DNA of 64,000 nucleotides from Pseudoalteromonas sp. MMG010 (GTDB taxonomy: Bacteria > Pseudomonadota > Gammaproteobacteria > Enterobacterales > Alteromonadaceae): the NCBI RefSeq assembly GCF_018100905.1, contig NZ_JAGJEG010000014.1, forward strand, positions 20,229 to 84,228, given 5' to 3'. A model generated the notes under the pieces. That model did not search any database. It was not told the origin of the DNA and saw nothing but the letters and a program-made list of their open reading frames with translations. The stretch's first letter is position 1; each line of letters starts with the position of its first letter. Shown piece after piece: positions 8,254 through 16,507 of the stretch. Position numbers and translations under genes: made by a program.

Positions 8254-8664
8254 GTCTCATCTATTTGGTTTCCCCATACCTTCTGTCCGGAGTTTTTTAA
8301 GTTAGTGGTCGCATCAAGTTAAATTTTATGTAACCCACACTTCTTATCTTTCTCTGGATTTAACAGTTCTTCAGCATACTGGACTTCTCAGACTTGACTA
8401 TCGTTAAAGAGTGTTTTTCATAAGCTCTCCTGCGTTAAGGTGTACGAAAAAATCCTACTTTTGACTTCTATTATTTTTTTGGGAGATTACCATATTAGGG
8501 GAATGTCAGTTATGAAATTCATTATTCTTAAAAAATCTAAACATATGACTGAAATTCATTTGCTTATATAGCTATTAGTTTGTCTTTAAATGTATAATTA
8601 GCTGTGTGGTTATTTCTAAATTGGAAACGAGCTATAATGGCTTATATATTTTGATAGGGAACTT
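8254..8664. other. 410-bp gap, no intact gene; possible decayed sequence
   Basis: No open frame of useful length lies between kdsD and wecA. On the minus strand, 8290-8400 gives a peptide-like stretch (YAEELLNPEKDKKCGLH) in a frame soon closed by stops, which looks like eroded coding sequence of unknown origin. Close to wecA a TATAAT at 8593-8598 could be a -10 box, but no well-spaced -35 is visible. I see no JUMPstart/ops element and no clear terminator after kdsD. The gap marks the change from the very AT-rich glycan genes to more typical sequence. Confidence 0.4.
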
Positions 8665-9714
8665 ATGTTAATTGACCTTTTTTTTACTTTTTTTATTGCA
8701 TTTGCAATATTGTTCTTAATGCGTAAAGTGGCACGTAAAATTGGTTTGGTTGATAAGCCCTCAGGCAGAAAAATGCACACAGGGAATATCCCGTTAGTAG
8801 GTGGTGTTGCAATTTGTATTACCTTAGTGCAATACGTTTATTCACACCCCGGAATGATTAACCATGCTAACTTGTATATGTTATGTATAACAGGATTAAC
8901 TGCTGTTGGTGCATTAGACGATCGTTACGATTTAAGTGTTAAAATACGTATGCTAGTGCAGGGCATGATATCTTTTGCAATGATTTATTATGCTAATGCG
9001 CAATTAATAAGCTTAGGTAATTTATTAGGATTTGGTGATATTCATTTAGGCAACCTTGGCGCTATTATTACCGTTTTTGCTGTTATCGGCTGTATTAACG
9101 CATTTAATATGGTTGATGGTATTGACGGTTTGTTAGGGGGGCTTTCTATTGTCACGTTTGGGAGTATTGGTATTTTACTAGCGCTGTCAGGCGAGCAGAG
9201 TTTGAGCTATTTATGTATTTTGCTAGTCGTGAGTGTAGTGCCCTATATATTAATGAATTTAGGATTTGTAGGCCATAAACGTAAAGTATTTATGGGCGAT
9301 GCCGGTAGTATGATGATAGGCTTTACCGTGATTTGGTTACTTATTGGGGCAAGCCAGACCCCAGGTAACCCAATAATACGCCCAGTAACGGCACTATGGT
9401 TAATAGCCGTACCGTTAATGGACATGACGGCAATTATGATACGCCGAGTACAACAAGGAAAATCACCTTTTAAGCCCGATAGAGAGCATTTACATCATAT
9501 ATGCCAGCGTTTAGGGTGTAGCCCTTTACAAACACTATGCTTGATTTGTTTTATTGCTACTCTTTTTGCCGGTATTGGGGTGTTAGGTGAGATATTAAAT
9601 ATACCAGAGTTCGTCATGTTTTATGGCTTTATCATTTTATTCTCAGTGTATTTATTAGTACTCATTAATTATAAAAAAGTTGATGCTATTTTATTGAAAT
9701 TAAAAAAACTATAA
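8665..9714 (+). CDS. wecA: Undecaprenyl-phosphate GlcNAc-1-phosphate transferase
   Basis: WecA-type enzymes start polysaccharide repeat units by moving a HexNAc-1-phosphate from its UDP form to undecaprenyl phosphate in the inner membrane. The 349-residue protein has about eleven membrane segments. It carries the family motifs DKPSGRKMH (about 30-38), GALDDRYDL with Asp85/Asp86, NAFNMVDGIDGLLGG (about 145-159), FMGDAGS, and the cytoplasmic loop PDREHLHHI carrying the catalytic-region histidines. E. coli WecA is 367 residues, so the length fits. It stands just before ugd with a 43-bp gap. The hexosamine specificity (GlcNAc or GalNAc) is assumed from similarity to WecA. Confidence 0.87.
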   Translation: MLIDLFFTFFIAFAILFLMRKVARKIGLVDKPSGRKMHTGNIPLVGGVAICITLVQYVYSHPGMINHANLYMLCITGLTAVGALDDRYDLSVKIRMLVQGMISFAMIYYANAQLISLGNLLGFGDIHLGNLGAIITVFAVIGCINAFNMVDGIDGLLGGLSIVTFGSIGILLALSGEQSLSYLCILLVVSVVPYILMNLGFVGHKRKVFMGDAGSMMIGFTVIWLLIGASQTPGNPIIRPVTALWLIAVPLMDMTAIMIRRVQQGKSPFKPDREHLHHICQRLGCSPLQTLCLICFIATLFAGIGVLGEILNIPEFVMFYGFIILFSVYLLVLINYKKVDAILLKLKKL

Positions 9715-9757
9715 CTTTAATCATTTAAGTTATAGAAAGATCAATTAAAGGAAGAAT

Positions 9758-10924
9758 ATGAAAATTGCTGTGGTAGGTACTGGCTATGTAGGACTTTCGA
9801 ACGCAATGCTTTTATCGCAACATAATGAAGTGGTCGCACTTGATATAGACGCAAAAAAAATTGCGCTGTTAAATAATAAGCAATCTCCAATTGTCGATGC
9901 TGAAATAAGTGGGTTTTTAACGCGTAGTGATTTAAACTTTACAGCCACGACAAATAAAGCTTTAGCTTACAAAGATGCTGATTTTGTCATCATAGCGACT
10001 CCAACCGATTACGATGCTGAGAACAATTACTTTAATACGAGTTCTGTTGAGGCGGTTATTAAAGAAACCATTGAGTATAACCCAAATGCGGTAATGATAA
10101 TAAAATCAACAATTCCAGTTGGGTTTACTAAAGAGATTAAACTGCGATTAAATGTTGAAAACTTAATGTTTTCACCTGAGTTTTTACGCGAAGGTAAAGC
10201 ATTATACGACAATTTACACCCTTCGCGCATTGTAGTGGGTGAGCAAAGTGAGCGTGCAGAGGTTTTTGCCAACTTGCTTAAACAAGGTGCCATTAAAGAA
10301 AGCGTTGAAATACTGTTTACTGACTCAACTGAAGCCGAAGCCATTAAATTATTTTCGAATACCTATTTAGCAATGCGAGTTTCTTATTTTAACGAGCTTG
10401 ACAGTTATGCCGAATCGCATGGGTTAAATGCAAAACAAATTATTGAAGGGGTGGGTTTAGATCCCCGTATCGGTAGTCACTATAATAATCCTTCGTTTGG
10501 CTATGGTGGTTATTGTTTACCTAAAGACACCAAACAGCTTTTAGCTAACTACGCCGATGTACCTAATAATATTATTGGTGCGATTGTTGATGCGAATACT
10601 ACTCGAAAAGATTTTATTGCTAATGCTATTATTAAGCGAAATCCTAAAGTGGTCGGGATATATCGTTTAGTAATGAAAGCAGGATCTGATAACTTTAGGG
10701 CATCAGCGATACAAGGAATAATGAAGCGCATTAAAGCAAAAGGGATTGAGGTGGTTGTATATGAACCTGTACTTGAAGACAATGAGTTTTATCGTTCTCG
10801 CGTCATTAAAGACTTAGCTGAATTTAAAAAAATATCAGATGTAGTGGTATCTAATCGTATGGTTGAGGAATTAAAAGGTATAGCTGATAAAGTATACACT
10901 CGTGATTTATTTGGTAGTGATTAA
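9758..10924 (+). CDS. ugd: UDP-glucose 6-dehydrogenase
   Basis: Ugd oxidises UDP-glucose twice with NAD+ to UDP-glucuronate, a precursor of acidic sugars. At 388 residues it has the same length as E. coli Ugd. It begins with the NAD-binding [16 protein letters not shown] (GxGxxG), followed by [19 protein letters not shown] (about 114-124), [11 protein letters not shown] (about 139-149) and the catalytic [14 protein letters not shown] with Cys253. A good ribosome site (AAGGAAG) precedes the ATG. It follows wecA in the same direction and ends with a hairpin, so wecA-ugd may form a transcription unit. Confidence 0.95.
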   Translation: MKIAVVGTGYVGLSNAMLLSQHNEVVALDIDAKKIALLNNKQSPIVDAEISGFLTRSDLNFTATTNKALAYKDADFVIIATPTDYDAENNYFNTSSVEAVIKETIEYNPNAVMIIKSTIPVGFTKEIKLRLNVENLMFSPEFLREGKALYDNLHPSRIVVGEQSERAEVFANLLKQGAIKESVEILFTDSTEAEAIKLFSNTYLAMRVSYFNELDSYAESHGLNAKQIIEGVGLDPRIGSHYNNPSFGYGGYCLPKDTKQLLANYADVPNNIIGAIVDANTTRKDFIANAIIKRNPKVVGIYRLVMKAGSDNFRASAIQGIMKRIKAKGIEVVVYEPVLEDNEFYRSRVIKDLAEFKKISDVVVSNRMVEELKGIADKVYTRDLFGSD

Positions 10925-10937
10925 TATTTGTTAGAAC

Positions 10938-10955
10938 AGCGGGCTTATGCCCGCT
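10938..10955 (+). terminator. Hairpin after ugd
   Basis: AGCGGGC-TTAT-GCCCGCT forms a perfect 7-bp stem with a 4-base loop 14 bp after the ugd stop. The following AAATTTTG is a poor T-tract, so termination may be partial. Confidence 0.65.
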
Positions 10956-11056
10956 AAATTTTGAATAAGTAAAGGCGTATTATTTCCTATATGGTATGGA
11001 GTGTCACAAAAAATCCCCACCCCTTTAATCCATACTTTTAGTATTAAAGCTTTTAT

Positions 11057-12424
11057 TCACTCCCCAATTTCTATTTTCACCCCAGGATCTAACACCTGTT
11101 TGCATTTTTCGGCTAGGGCTGCTTTGGCATTGTCTTCACCATGCACAATTTTTATATGGTGTGGTTTTTTGCGCATACCTGTTACAAATTTTATTAACCC
11201 GCTTTGATCGGCGTGGGCGCTGTATCCACTGATGGTGTGTACTTTGGCGTTAATCGTTATGCGGTGGTTATTTATAAATACATAACCGTTGCGGGGGCCA
11301 TATTTTTGTATATCGCGCCCTAAAGTACCTGCTCCTTGGTAGCCTACAAATAAGATGTCGGTTGTTTTATTTGCTAAAAAGCGCTCTAGGTAGTTTACGA
11401 TTCGCCCGCCGCTACACATGCCACTGGCGGCAATAACGATGGCGGGTATGTGGTGTGAGCTTAAATAATTAATAATACTTAAATGTTCCTGATGGCTATC
11501 TACTGTGGTTAAGTTGTTAAAATTAAGTGGGTGGCGGCCTTTAGCTGTTTTACGTTTGGCTTCGGCATCCCATAGGTGTTGAAACTTTTTATATTGAGTA
11601 GTGAAATTAGCTGCCATGGGGGAGTCGAGAATAACGTGTAAATTATGCCATGGCGATGCTTTAGCGGCGGTATGAATTATTTGCTCTAGCTCGTACAGTA
11701 GCTCTTGTGTGCGACCAATGCTAAAGGCGGGAATAAGTACTACGCCGTTATCGGCTACGGCTCGTGTAATAACATTTTTTAAGGTTTTGGTACGTTGTTT
11801 TCTCCCTTCGTGGTTTTTATTACCGTAGGTTGATTCGATCACTAATGTGTCGGCTTTGTAGGGGGCTTTTGGGGCGGGGAGTAAAGGTGTGTAAGGTGCG
11901 CCTAAATCTCCTGAAAATACGATACGGTGAGTTTGTTTGTGTTTTTTTATGTCTATTTCAACATAGGCTGAACCTAATATATGGCCTGCGCGTTGAAAGC
12001 GCCCATAAGCGGTATGTTCGCCTAGGCAAGGCAGTTTAAACTTTTGTTTAAAATTAACGGCCACTATATATTTCTTTAGTAAATTTAAGCAGGCGTTGAT
12101 TATTTTAGGGTTGCGAGTAACACCTACTTTTAGTGCGTCTTCGATTACTAGCGGAAGTAAGCTGGCTGAGGCGATGGTGGTAAATATTGGGCCAGTAAAC
12201 CCTGCGGCTAGTAAGTAGGGTATGCGCCCTACGTGGTCTATATGGCAATGGGTAACGATAAGTGCGGCGACGGTGGTTATGTCAAATTCAATGGCTAGGT
12301 CGGCTCGTTCGTCGTGCCCTTGAAATAATCCGCAGTCGATTAATACTGATGATTGTTCATTTATAATTAGCTGGTGGCAAGACCCAGTGACTCCTGTTAC
12401 GGCTCCGTGGTGTAATATGTTCAT
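11057..12424 (-). CDS. Metallo-beta-lactamase / beta-CASP RNA-processing-type protein
   Basis: This 455-residue protein has the MBL metal motif THCHIDH (about 58-64), further metal ligands downstream (GHILGSAY; FSGDLG), a beta-CASP insertion (ESTYGN, PAFSIGRTQELL, DSPMA, and ASGMCSGGRIVNYL near 308-321) and a C-terminal RMMBL segment (TISGYSAHADQSGL). Family members are nucleases related to CPSF73; in bacteria the substrate is usually RNA but is not established for this branch. I chose the ATG at 12424 because AAGGAC lies about 8 bases upstream and the protein then starts directly with MNILHHGAVTGV; an upstream in-frame start at 12448 adds eight unlikely residues. It faces ugd convergently and borders the repeat array with its 5' end. 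Confidence 0.85.
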   Translation of the reverse strand: MNILHHGAVTGVTGSCHQLIINEQSSVLIDCGLFQGHDERADLAIEFDITTVAALIVTHCHIDHVGRIPYLLAAGFTGPIFTTIASASLLPLVIEDALKVGVTRNPKIINACLNLLKKYIVAVNFKQKFKLPCLGEHTAYGRFQRAGHILGSAYVEIDIKKHKQTHRIVFSGDLGAPYTPLLPAPKAPYKADTLVIESTYGNKNHEGRKQRTKTLKNVITRAVADNGVVLIPAFSIGRTQELLYELEQIIHTAAKASPWHNLHVILDSPMAANFTTQYKKFQHLWDAEAKRKTAKGRHPLNFNNLTTVDSHQEHLSIINYLSSHHIPAIVIAASGMCSGGRIVNYLERFLANKTTDILFVGYQGAGTLGRDIQKYGPRNGYVFINNHRITINAKVHTISGYSAHADQSGLIKFVTGMRKKPHHIKIVHGEDNAKAALAEKCKQVLDPGVKIEIGE

Positions 12425-12506
12425 AACAAGTCCTTTGTTGTTGTACATATTAATAATAGAAAATGAGCTTAAAAAAGCAAAAGACTGCTTTGTTTGATAG
12501 GTGCTG

Positions 12507-13775
12507 TTTTTAGTGATTAAGCCATTTATTCACAAAGAGGCGCTGCGTTTTGGAGTAGTGATTTAGGGATTGAAACGTGTTTATTGGCTTTTGTCTTTGA
12601 TTTTTAAGTGATTAAGACATATATGCACAAAGAGACGCTTCGCTGATGAGGCGCTGCGCTTTTGGAGTAGTGACTTAGTAATAGATCTTGTTTGGCTGTG
12701 TGTTTTAGCTTCTCATTTACTCTCATTTACTTCTCTTTGTGAGCATTGGTTTTTGTCTTTGGTTTTAAGTGATTAAGTGACTATTTGCACAAAGAGACGC
12801 TTCGCTGATGAGGCGCTGCGCTTTAGAGTAGTGACTTAGTAATTTAGTAATTTAGGGGCTGAAACGTGTTTATTGGCTTTCATTTACTTCTCTTTGTGAG
12901 GAATGGCTTTTGTCTTTGGTTTTTAGTAACTAAGACATATTTGCACAAAGAGGCGCTTCGCTCAGGAGGCGCTGCGCTTTAGAGTAGTGACTTAGTGATT
13001 TAGGGGCTAAAACTTGTTTATTGGCTTCTCATTTGCTCTCATTTTCTGCTCTTTGTGAGCAATGGTTTTTGTTTTTGGTTTTTAAGTGATTAAGTGACTA
13101 TTTGCACAAAGAGACGCTTCGCTGATGAGACGCTGCGCTTTAGAGTAGTGATGTAGTAATGTAGTAATTTGGGGATTAGAGCGTGTTTTGGCTTCTCATT
13201 TACTCTCATTTACTCTCATTTACTCTCATTTACTCTCATTTGCTTCTCTTTGTGAGCATTGGTTTGTGTCTTTGGTTTTTAAGTGATTAAGTGATTATTT
13301 GCACAAAGAGACGCTTCGCTCAGGAGGCGCTGCGCTTTAGAGTAGTGACTTAGTAATTTAGTAATTTAGTAATTTAGTGATTAGATCTTGTTTTTTGTGT
13401 TTTGGCTTCTCATTTACCCTCATTTTCTTCTCTTTGTGAGCAATGGCTTTTGTCTTTTGTTTTTAGTGATTAAGTGACTATTTGCACAAAGAGACGCTTC
13501 GCTGATGAGGCGCTGCGCTCAGGAGGCGCTGCGCTTTAGAGTAGTGATTTAGGGGCTAAAACGTGTTTATTGGCTTCTCATTTACCCTCATTTTCTTCTC
13601 TTTGTGAGCAATGGCTTTTGTCTTTTGTTTTAAGTAATTCAGACATTTTTGCACAAAGAGGCGCTTCGCTGATGAGACGCTGCGCTTTAGAGTAGTGAAT
13701 TAAGGGCTAAAACGTGTTTATTGGTTTCTCATTTACTTCTCTTTGTGTGCATTAGTTTTGTTTTATTGGTTTTTA
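12507..13775 (+). repeat. Tandem ~160-bp repeat array, block A (8 units)
   Basis: Eight direct copies of a non-coding unit, recognised by the anchor CACAAAGAG at 12531, 12626, 12788, 12944, 13105, 13302, 13485 and 13652. Spacings are 95, 162, 156, 161, 197, 183 and 167 bp; the first unit is truncated and lacks the CTCTTTGTGAG part. Each full unit reads in order: AGTGATTAAG, a CACAAAGAG anchor, two GC-rich GAGRCGCTKCGCT blocks, TTTAGAGTAGTGACTTAG, a CTTCTCATTT-ACTCTCATTT segment, and CTCTTTGTGAGCAATGG followed by a GTTTTTGTCTTTGG-like T-rich linker. All copies point the same way. It fills the space between the MBL gene and galE. No coding potential is visible. Confidence 0.93.
13482..13611 (+). 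repeat. Example repeat core with 13-bp imperfect inverted ends
   Basis: In this copy the left end TTGC-ACAAAGAGA (13482-13494) is complementary to the right end TCTCTTTGT-GA-GCAA (13597-13611): nine plus four paired bases with a GA bulge. The same pairing is available in most full-length units. Between the ends the GAGRCGCTKCGCT block is present three times here instead of the usual two. The core is 130 bp; the rest of the period is the T-rich linker. The structure could be a MITE-like element or a transcribed hairpin. Confidence 0.75.
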
Positions 13776-13790
13776 TGTTGTTCAAACGAT

Positions 13791-13814
13791 AAAGGCTGCC
13801 TATTGGCAGCCTTT
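13791..13814. terminator. Hairpin between repeat block A and galE
   Basis: AAAGGCTGCC-TATT-GGCAGCCTTT forms a 10-bp stem immediately downstream of the galE stop (galE is on the minus strand) and would end its transcript; in the plus direction it is followed by TACTTTTT. Confidence 0.8.
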
Positions 13815-13826
13815 TACTTTTTGTAA

Positions 13827-14843
13827 TTACTTTTGATACCCATTTGGGTTATTAGATTGCCAACGCCATGTATCTTGCATCATGGTGTCGATACCGCGTT
13901 CGGCTTGCCAACCAAGCTCCGTTAGCGCTTTTTCTGGTGCGGCATAACATGCCGCTATATCACCGGGTCTACGTGGTGATATTTTATAGGCAATGCTTTT
14001 ACCACTGGCTTTTTGAAACGCATTAACCATTTGCATAACTGAGTAGCCGTTACCAGTACCTAAGTTATATACTAGCGCACCATTGTTTTCGGCTATTTTA
14101 TTTAATGCTTTTAAATGGCCTAGGGCTAAATCGACAACGTGAATGTAGTCGCGTACGCCTGTGCCGTCTATGGTGTCGTAGTCGTCACCAAAAACACCTA
14201 GTTGTGCTAACTTTCCTACCGCCACTTGTGAAATATAAGGGAGTAAGTTATTTGGGATACCATTAGGGTCTTCACCAATTAAGCCCGATTCGTGAGCGCC
14301 AACAGGGTTAAAGTAACGTAAAATAGCAAAAGCAAAGCGTTCATCTGATTTAGCAATATCTTGCAGCATCATTTCTACCATTAATTTAGATGTGCCATAT
14401 GGATTGGTGGTGCCTCCAACGGGAAAGTCTTCTTTAATAGGTAGGCTGGCAGGGTCGCCATATACCGTGGCCGATGAGCTAAATACGAGTTTAAATACAT
14501 TCGCATCACGCATTGCATCAATAAGAGTTAACGTGCCTTGTACATTATTTTGATAGTATTGAATGGGCTTTGCAACCGACTCTCCGACTGATTTTAAACC
14601 TGCAAAGTGAATAACGCTATCTATGTGGTGTTTTGCAAATACCGAGTCTAAAAAGTCTTTATCAAGGATATCACCTTGGTAAAATTGTGCCGATTTACCT
14701 GTGATGCTTTTTACACGAGCGAGTGATTCTTGTGATGAGTTGCTAAGGTTATCTACAACAATCACTTCACTACCTTGTTGTAATAGTTCGAGTACGGTAT
14801 GAGAGCCAATATAGCCTGCGCCACCGGTGACTAAAATAGCCAT
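13827..14843 (-). CDS. galE: UDP-glucose 4-epimerase
   Basis: GalE interconverts UDP-glucose and UDP-galactose with bound NAD+. The 338-residue length equals E. coli GalE. Visible motifs are the NAD-binding [12 protein letters not shown] (5-16), [20 protein letters not shown] (about 78-90), SSSATVYG (122-129) and the catalytic pair Tyr149/Lys153 in [10 protein letters not shown]; Ser124, Tyr149 and Lys153 hold the same numbers as in E. coli. An AAGGA ribosome site precedes the ATG. The gene is an island within the repeat array: block A lies downstream and block B upstream. It supplies galactose donors for the glycan genes at the left end. Confidence 0.96.
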   Translation of the reverse strand: MAILVTGGAGYIGSHTVLELLQQGSEVIVVDNLSNSSQESLARVKSITGKSAQFYQGDILDKDFLDSVFAKHHIDSVIHFAGLKSVGESVAKPIQYYQNNVQGTLTLIDAMRDANVFKLVFSSSATVYGDPASLPIKEDFPVGGTTNPYGTSKLMVEMMLQDIAKSDERFAFAILRYFNPVGAHESGLIGEDPNGIPNNLLPYISQVAVGKLAQLGVFGDDYDTIDGTGVRDYIHVVDLALGHLKALNKIAENNGALVYNLGTGNGYSVMQMVNAFQKASGKSIAYKISPRRPGDIAACYAAPEKALTELGWQAERGIDTMMQDTWRWQSNNPNGYQK

Positions 14844-14926
14844 AAATATATCCTTGTAAATACAAAAGCTGATTGGCTAATTTCAACATATATTTACTAT
14901 TTTTGTAATAGCCTTTTTAGATGTTT

Positions 14927-16050
14927 TGTTTTTTAGTTATTAAAGCAAGTGACTATTTGCACAAAGAGGCGCTTCGCTGATGAGGCGCTGCGCTTTAGAG
15001 TAGTGACTTAGTAATTTAGTGGTTAGATCTTGTTTTGGCTTCTCATTTACTCTCATTTTCTTCTCTGTGTGAGCATTGGCTTTGGCTTTTGTTTTTAAGT
15101 TATTAAGACATATATGCACAAAGAGGCGCTTCGCTGATGAGAGCGCTGCGCTTTTAGAGTAGTGACTTAGTAATTTAGTAATTTAGTAATTTAGTAATGT
15201 AGTAATTTTGGGATTAGATCGTGTTTATTGTCTTCTCATTTACTCTCATTTGCTTCTCTTTGTGAGCAATGGTTTTGGCTTTTTTTTAGTGATTAAGACA
15301 TATATGCACAAAGAGACGCTTCGCTCAGGAGACGCTGCGCTTTAGAGTAGTGACTTAGTAATTAAAGCGTTTGGTTTTTAATCTTTTTTGGCTTCTCATT
15401 TACTCTCATTTTCTTCTCTTTGTGAGCAATGGTTTTTGTCTTTTATTTTAAGTGATTAAGACATATTTGCACAAAGAGGCGCTTCGCTGATGAGGCGCTG
15501 CGCTTTTGGAGAAGTAATAAGTGAATTAGTAATTTTGGGATTAGATCGTGTTTATTGTCTTCTCATTTACCCTCATTTTCTTCTCTTTGTGAGCATTGTC
15601 TTTTGTTTTTGGTTTTTAAGTGATTAAGTGACTATTTGCACAAAGAGGCACTTCGCTGATGAGACGCTGCGCTTTAGAGTAGTGACTTAGTGACTAGACG
15701 TTTTTTTGTGTTTTGGCTTCTCATTTACCCTCATTTTCTTCTCTTTGTGAGTAGTGGCTTTTGTCTTTTGTTTTAAGTGATTAAGTGATTATATGCACAA
15801 AGAGACGCTTCGCTGATGAGACGCTGCGCTTTAGAGTAGTAATTTAGGGGCTGAAACGTGTTTTTGTGTGTTTTGTCTTCTCATTTACTCTCATTTTCTT
15901 CTCTTTGTGAGCATTGTCTTTTGTCTTTGGTTTTAAGTGATTAAGACATATATGCACAAAGAGGCGCTTCGCTGATGAGAGCGCTGCGCTTTAGAGTAGT
16001 GAATTAGTGACTAGACATTTTTTTGTGTGTTTTGGCTTCTCATTTGTTTC
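14927..16050 (+). repeat. Tandem ~160-bp repeat array, block B (7 units)
   Basis: Seven more direct copies of the same unit, with anchors CACAAAGAG at 14960, 15117, 15307, 15470, 15639, 15796 and 15955 (spacings 157, 190, 163, 169, 157 and 159 bp). The block begins at TTTTAGTTATTAA, the same point in the unit where blocks A and C begin. Its last unit breaks off after CTTCTCATTTG, just before the GxxExxY gene. The galE promoter region (about 14844-14926, AT-rich) is the only non-repeat sequence between galE and this block. No genes are seen. Confidence 0.93.
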
Positions 16051-16127
16051 GGTTTGTTAGGATTGTTTTTATGTTTGGATGATTTATTACTATTATGAAG
16101 AGTATATTTATCATGGGACGATAAAAA

Positions 16128-16496
16128 ATGGATGCTTTGACTCATAAAGTTATAGGCTGCGCTATTGAAGTCCATAGTCAGTTAGGACCTGGCTTACTGG
16201 AGTCAACTTACGAAAGTTGTTTGATATTCGAATTAAAACAGCAGGGGCTTTTAGTTAAAAGCCAGGTGATTTTACCTATACATTATAAAGGTCATTCTAT
16301 AGATGCAGGTTATCGTTTGGATATACTTTTACCGAAAACGTTAATTATTGAGTTAAAGTCTGTGGAAAAGTTATTGCCAATTCATTCTGCACAGTTATTA
16401 ACTTATATGAAGTTGGCTGATATACAAACAGGTTTATTGATCAATTTTAATGTGTCTAAGCTGGTAAATGGAGTGAAGCGTTTTAATTTATCTTAG
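16128..16496 (+). CDS. GxxExxY protein (PD-(D/E)XK nuclease-like, PDDEXK_3)
   Basis: A 122-residue protein with the family signature GPGLLESTYE (G-x-x-E-x-x-Y, about residues 20-29), preceded by VIGCAIEVHSQL. It continues with IDAGYRLDILL, LIIELKSVEKL and HSAQLLTYMKL. The D, ExK and Q-x-x-x-Y arrangement is that of PD-(D/E)XK nuclease-fold proteins. The function of GxxExxY proteins is not established; a nucleic-acid role is inferred from the fold. The gene is embedded in the repeat array between blocks B and C with its own short non-repeat leader (about 16051-16127). Such genes are often found as sporadic, transferred single genes, which fits this setting. Confidence 0.85.
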   Translation: MDALTHKVIGCAIEVHSQLGPGLLESTYESCLIFELKQQGLLVKSQVILPIHYKGHSIDAGYRLDILLPKTLIIELKSVEKLLPIHSAQLLTYMKLADIQTGLLINFNVSKLVNGVKRFNLS

Positions 16497-16507
16497 CTAT
16501 GCTCGCT

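Noticed and set aside
8590..8600. Full sigma-70 promoter for wecA
   Set aside because: TATAAT at 8593-8598 is good, but no -35 box lies at 16-18 bp spacing, so only the -10 is noted.
11001..11207. Plus-strand open frame over the 3' end of the MBL gene
   Set aside because: It overlaps the conserved RMMBL end of the minus-strand gene and has no family features.
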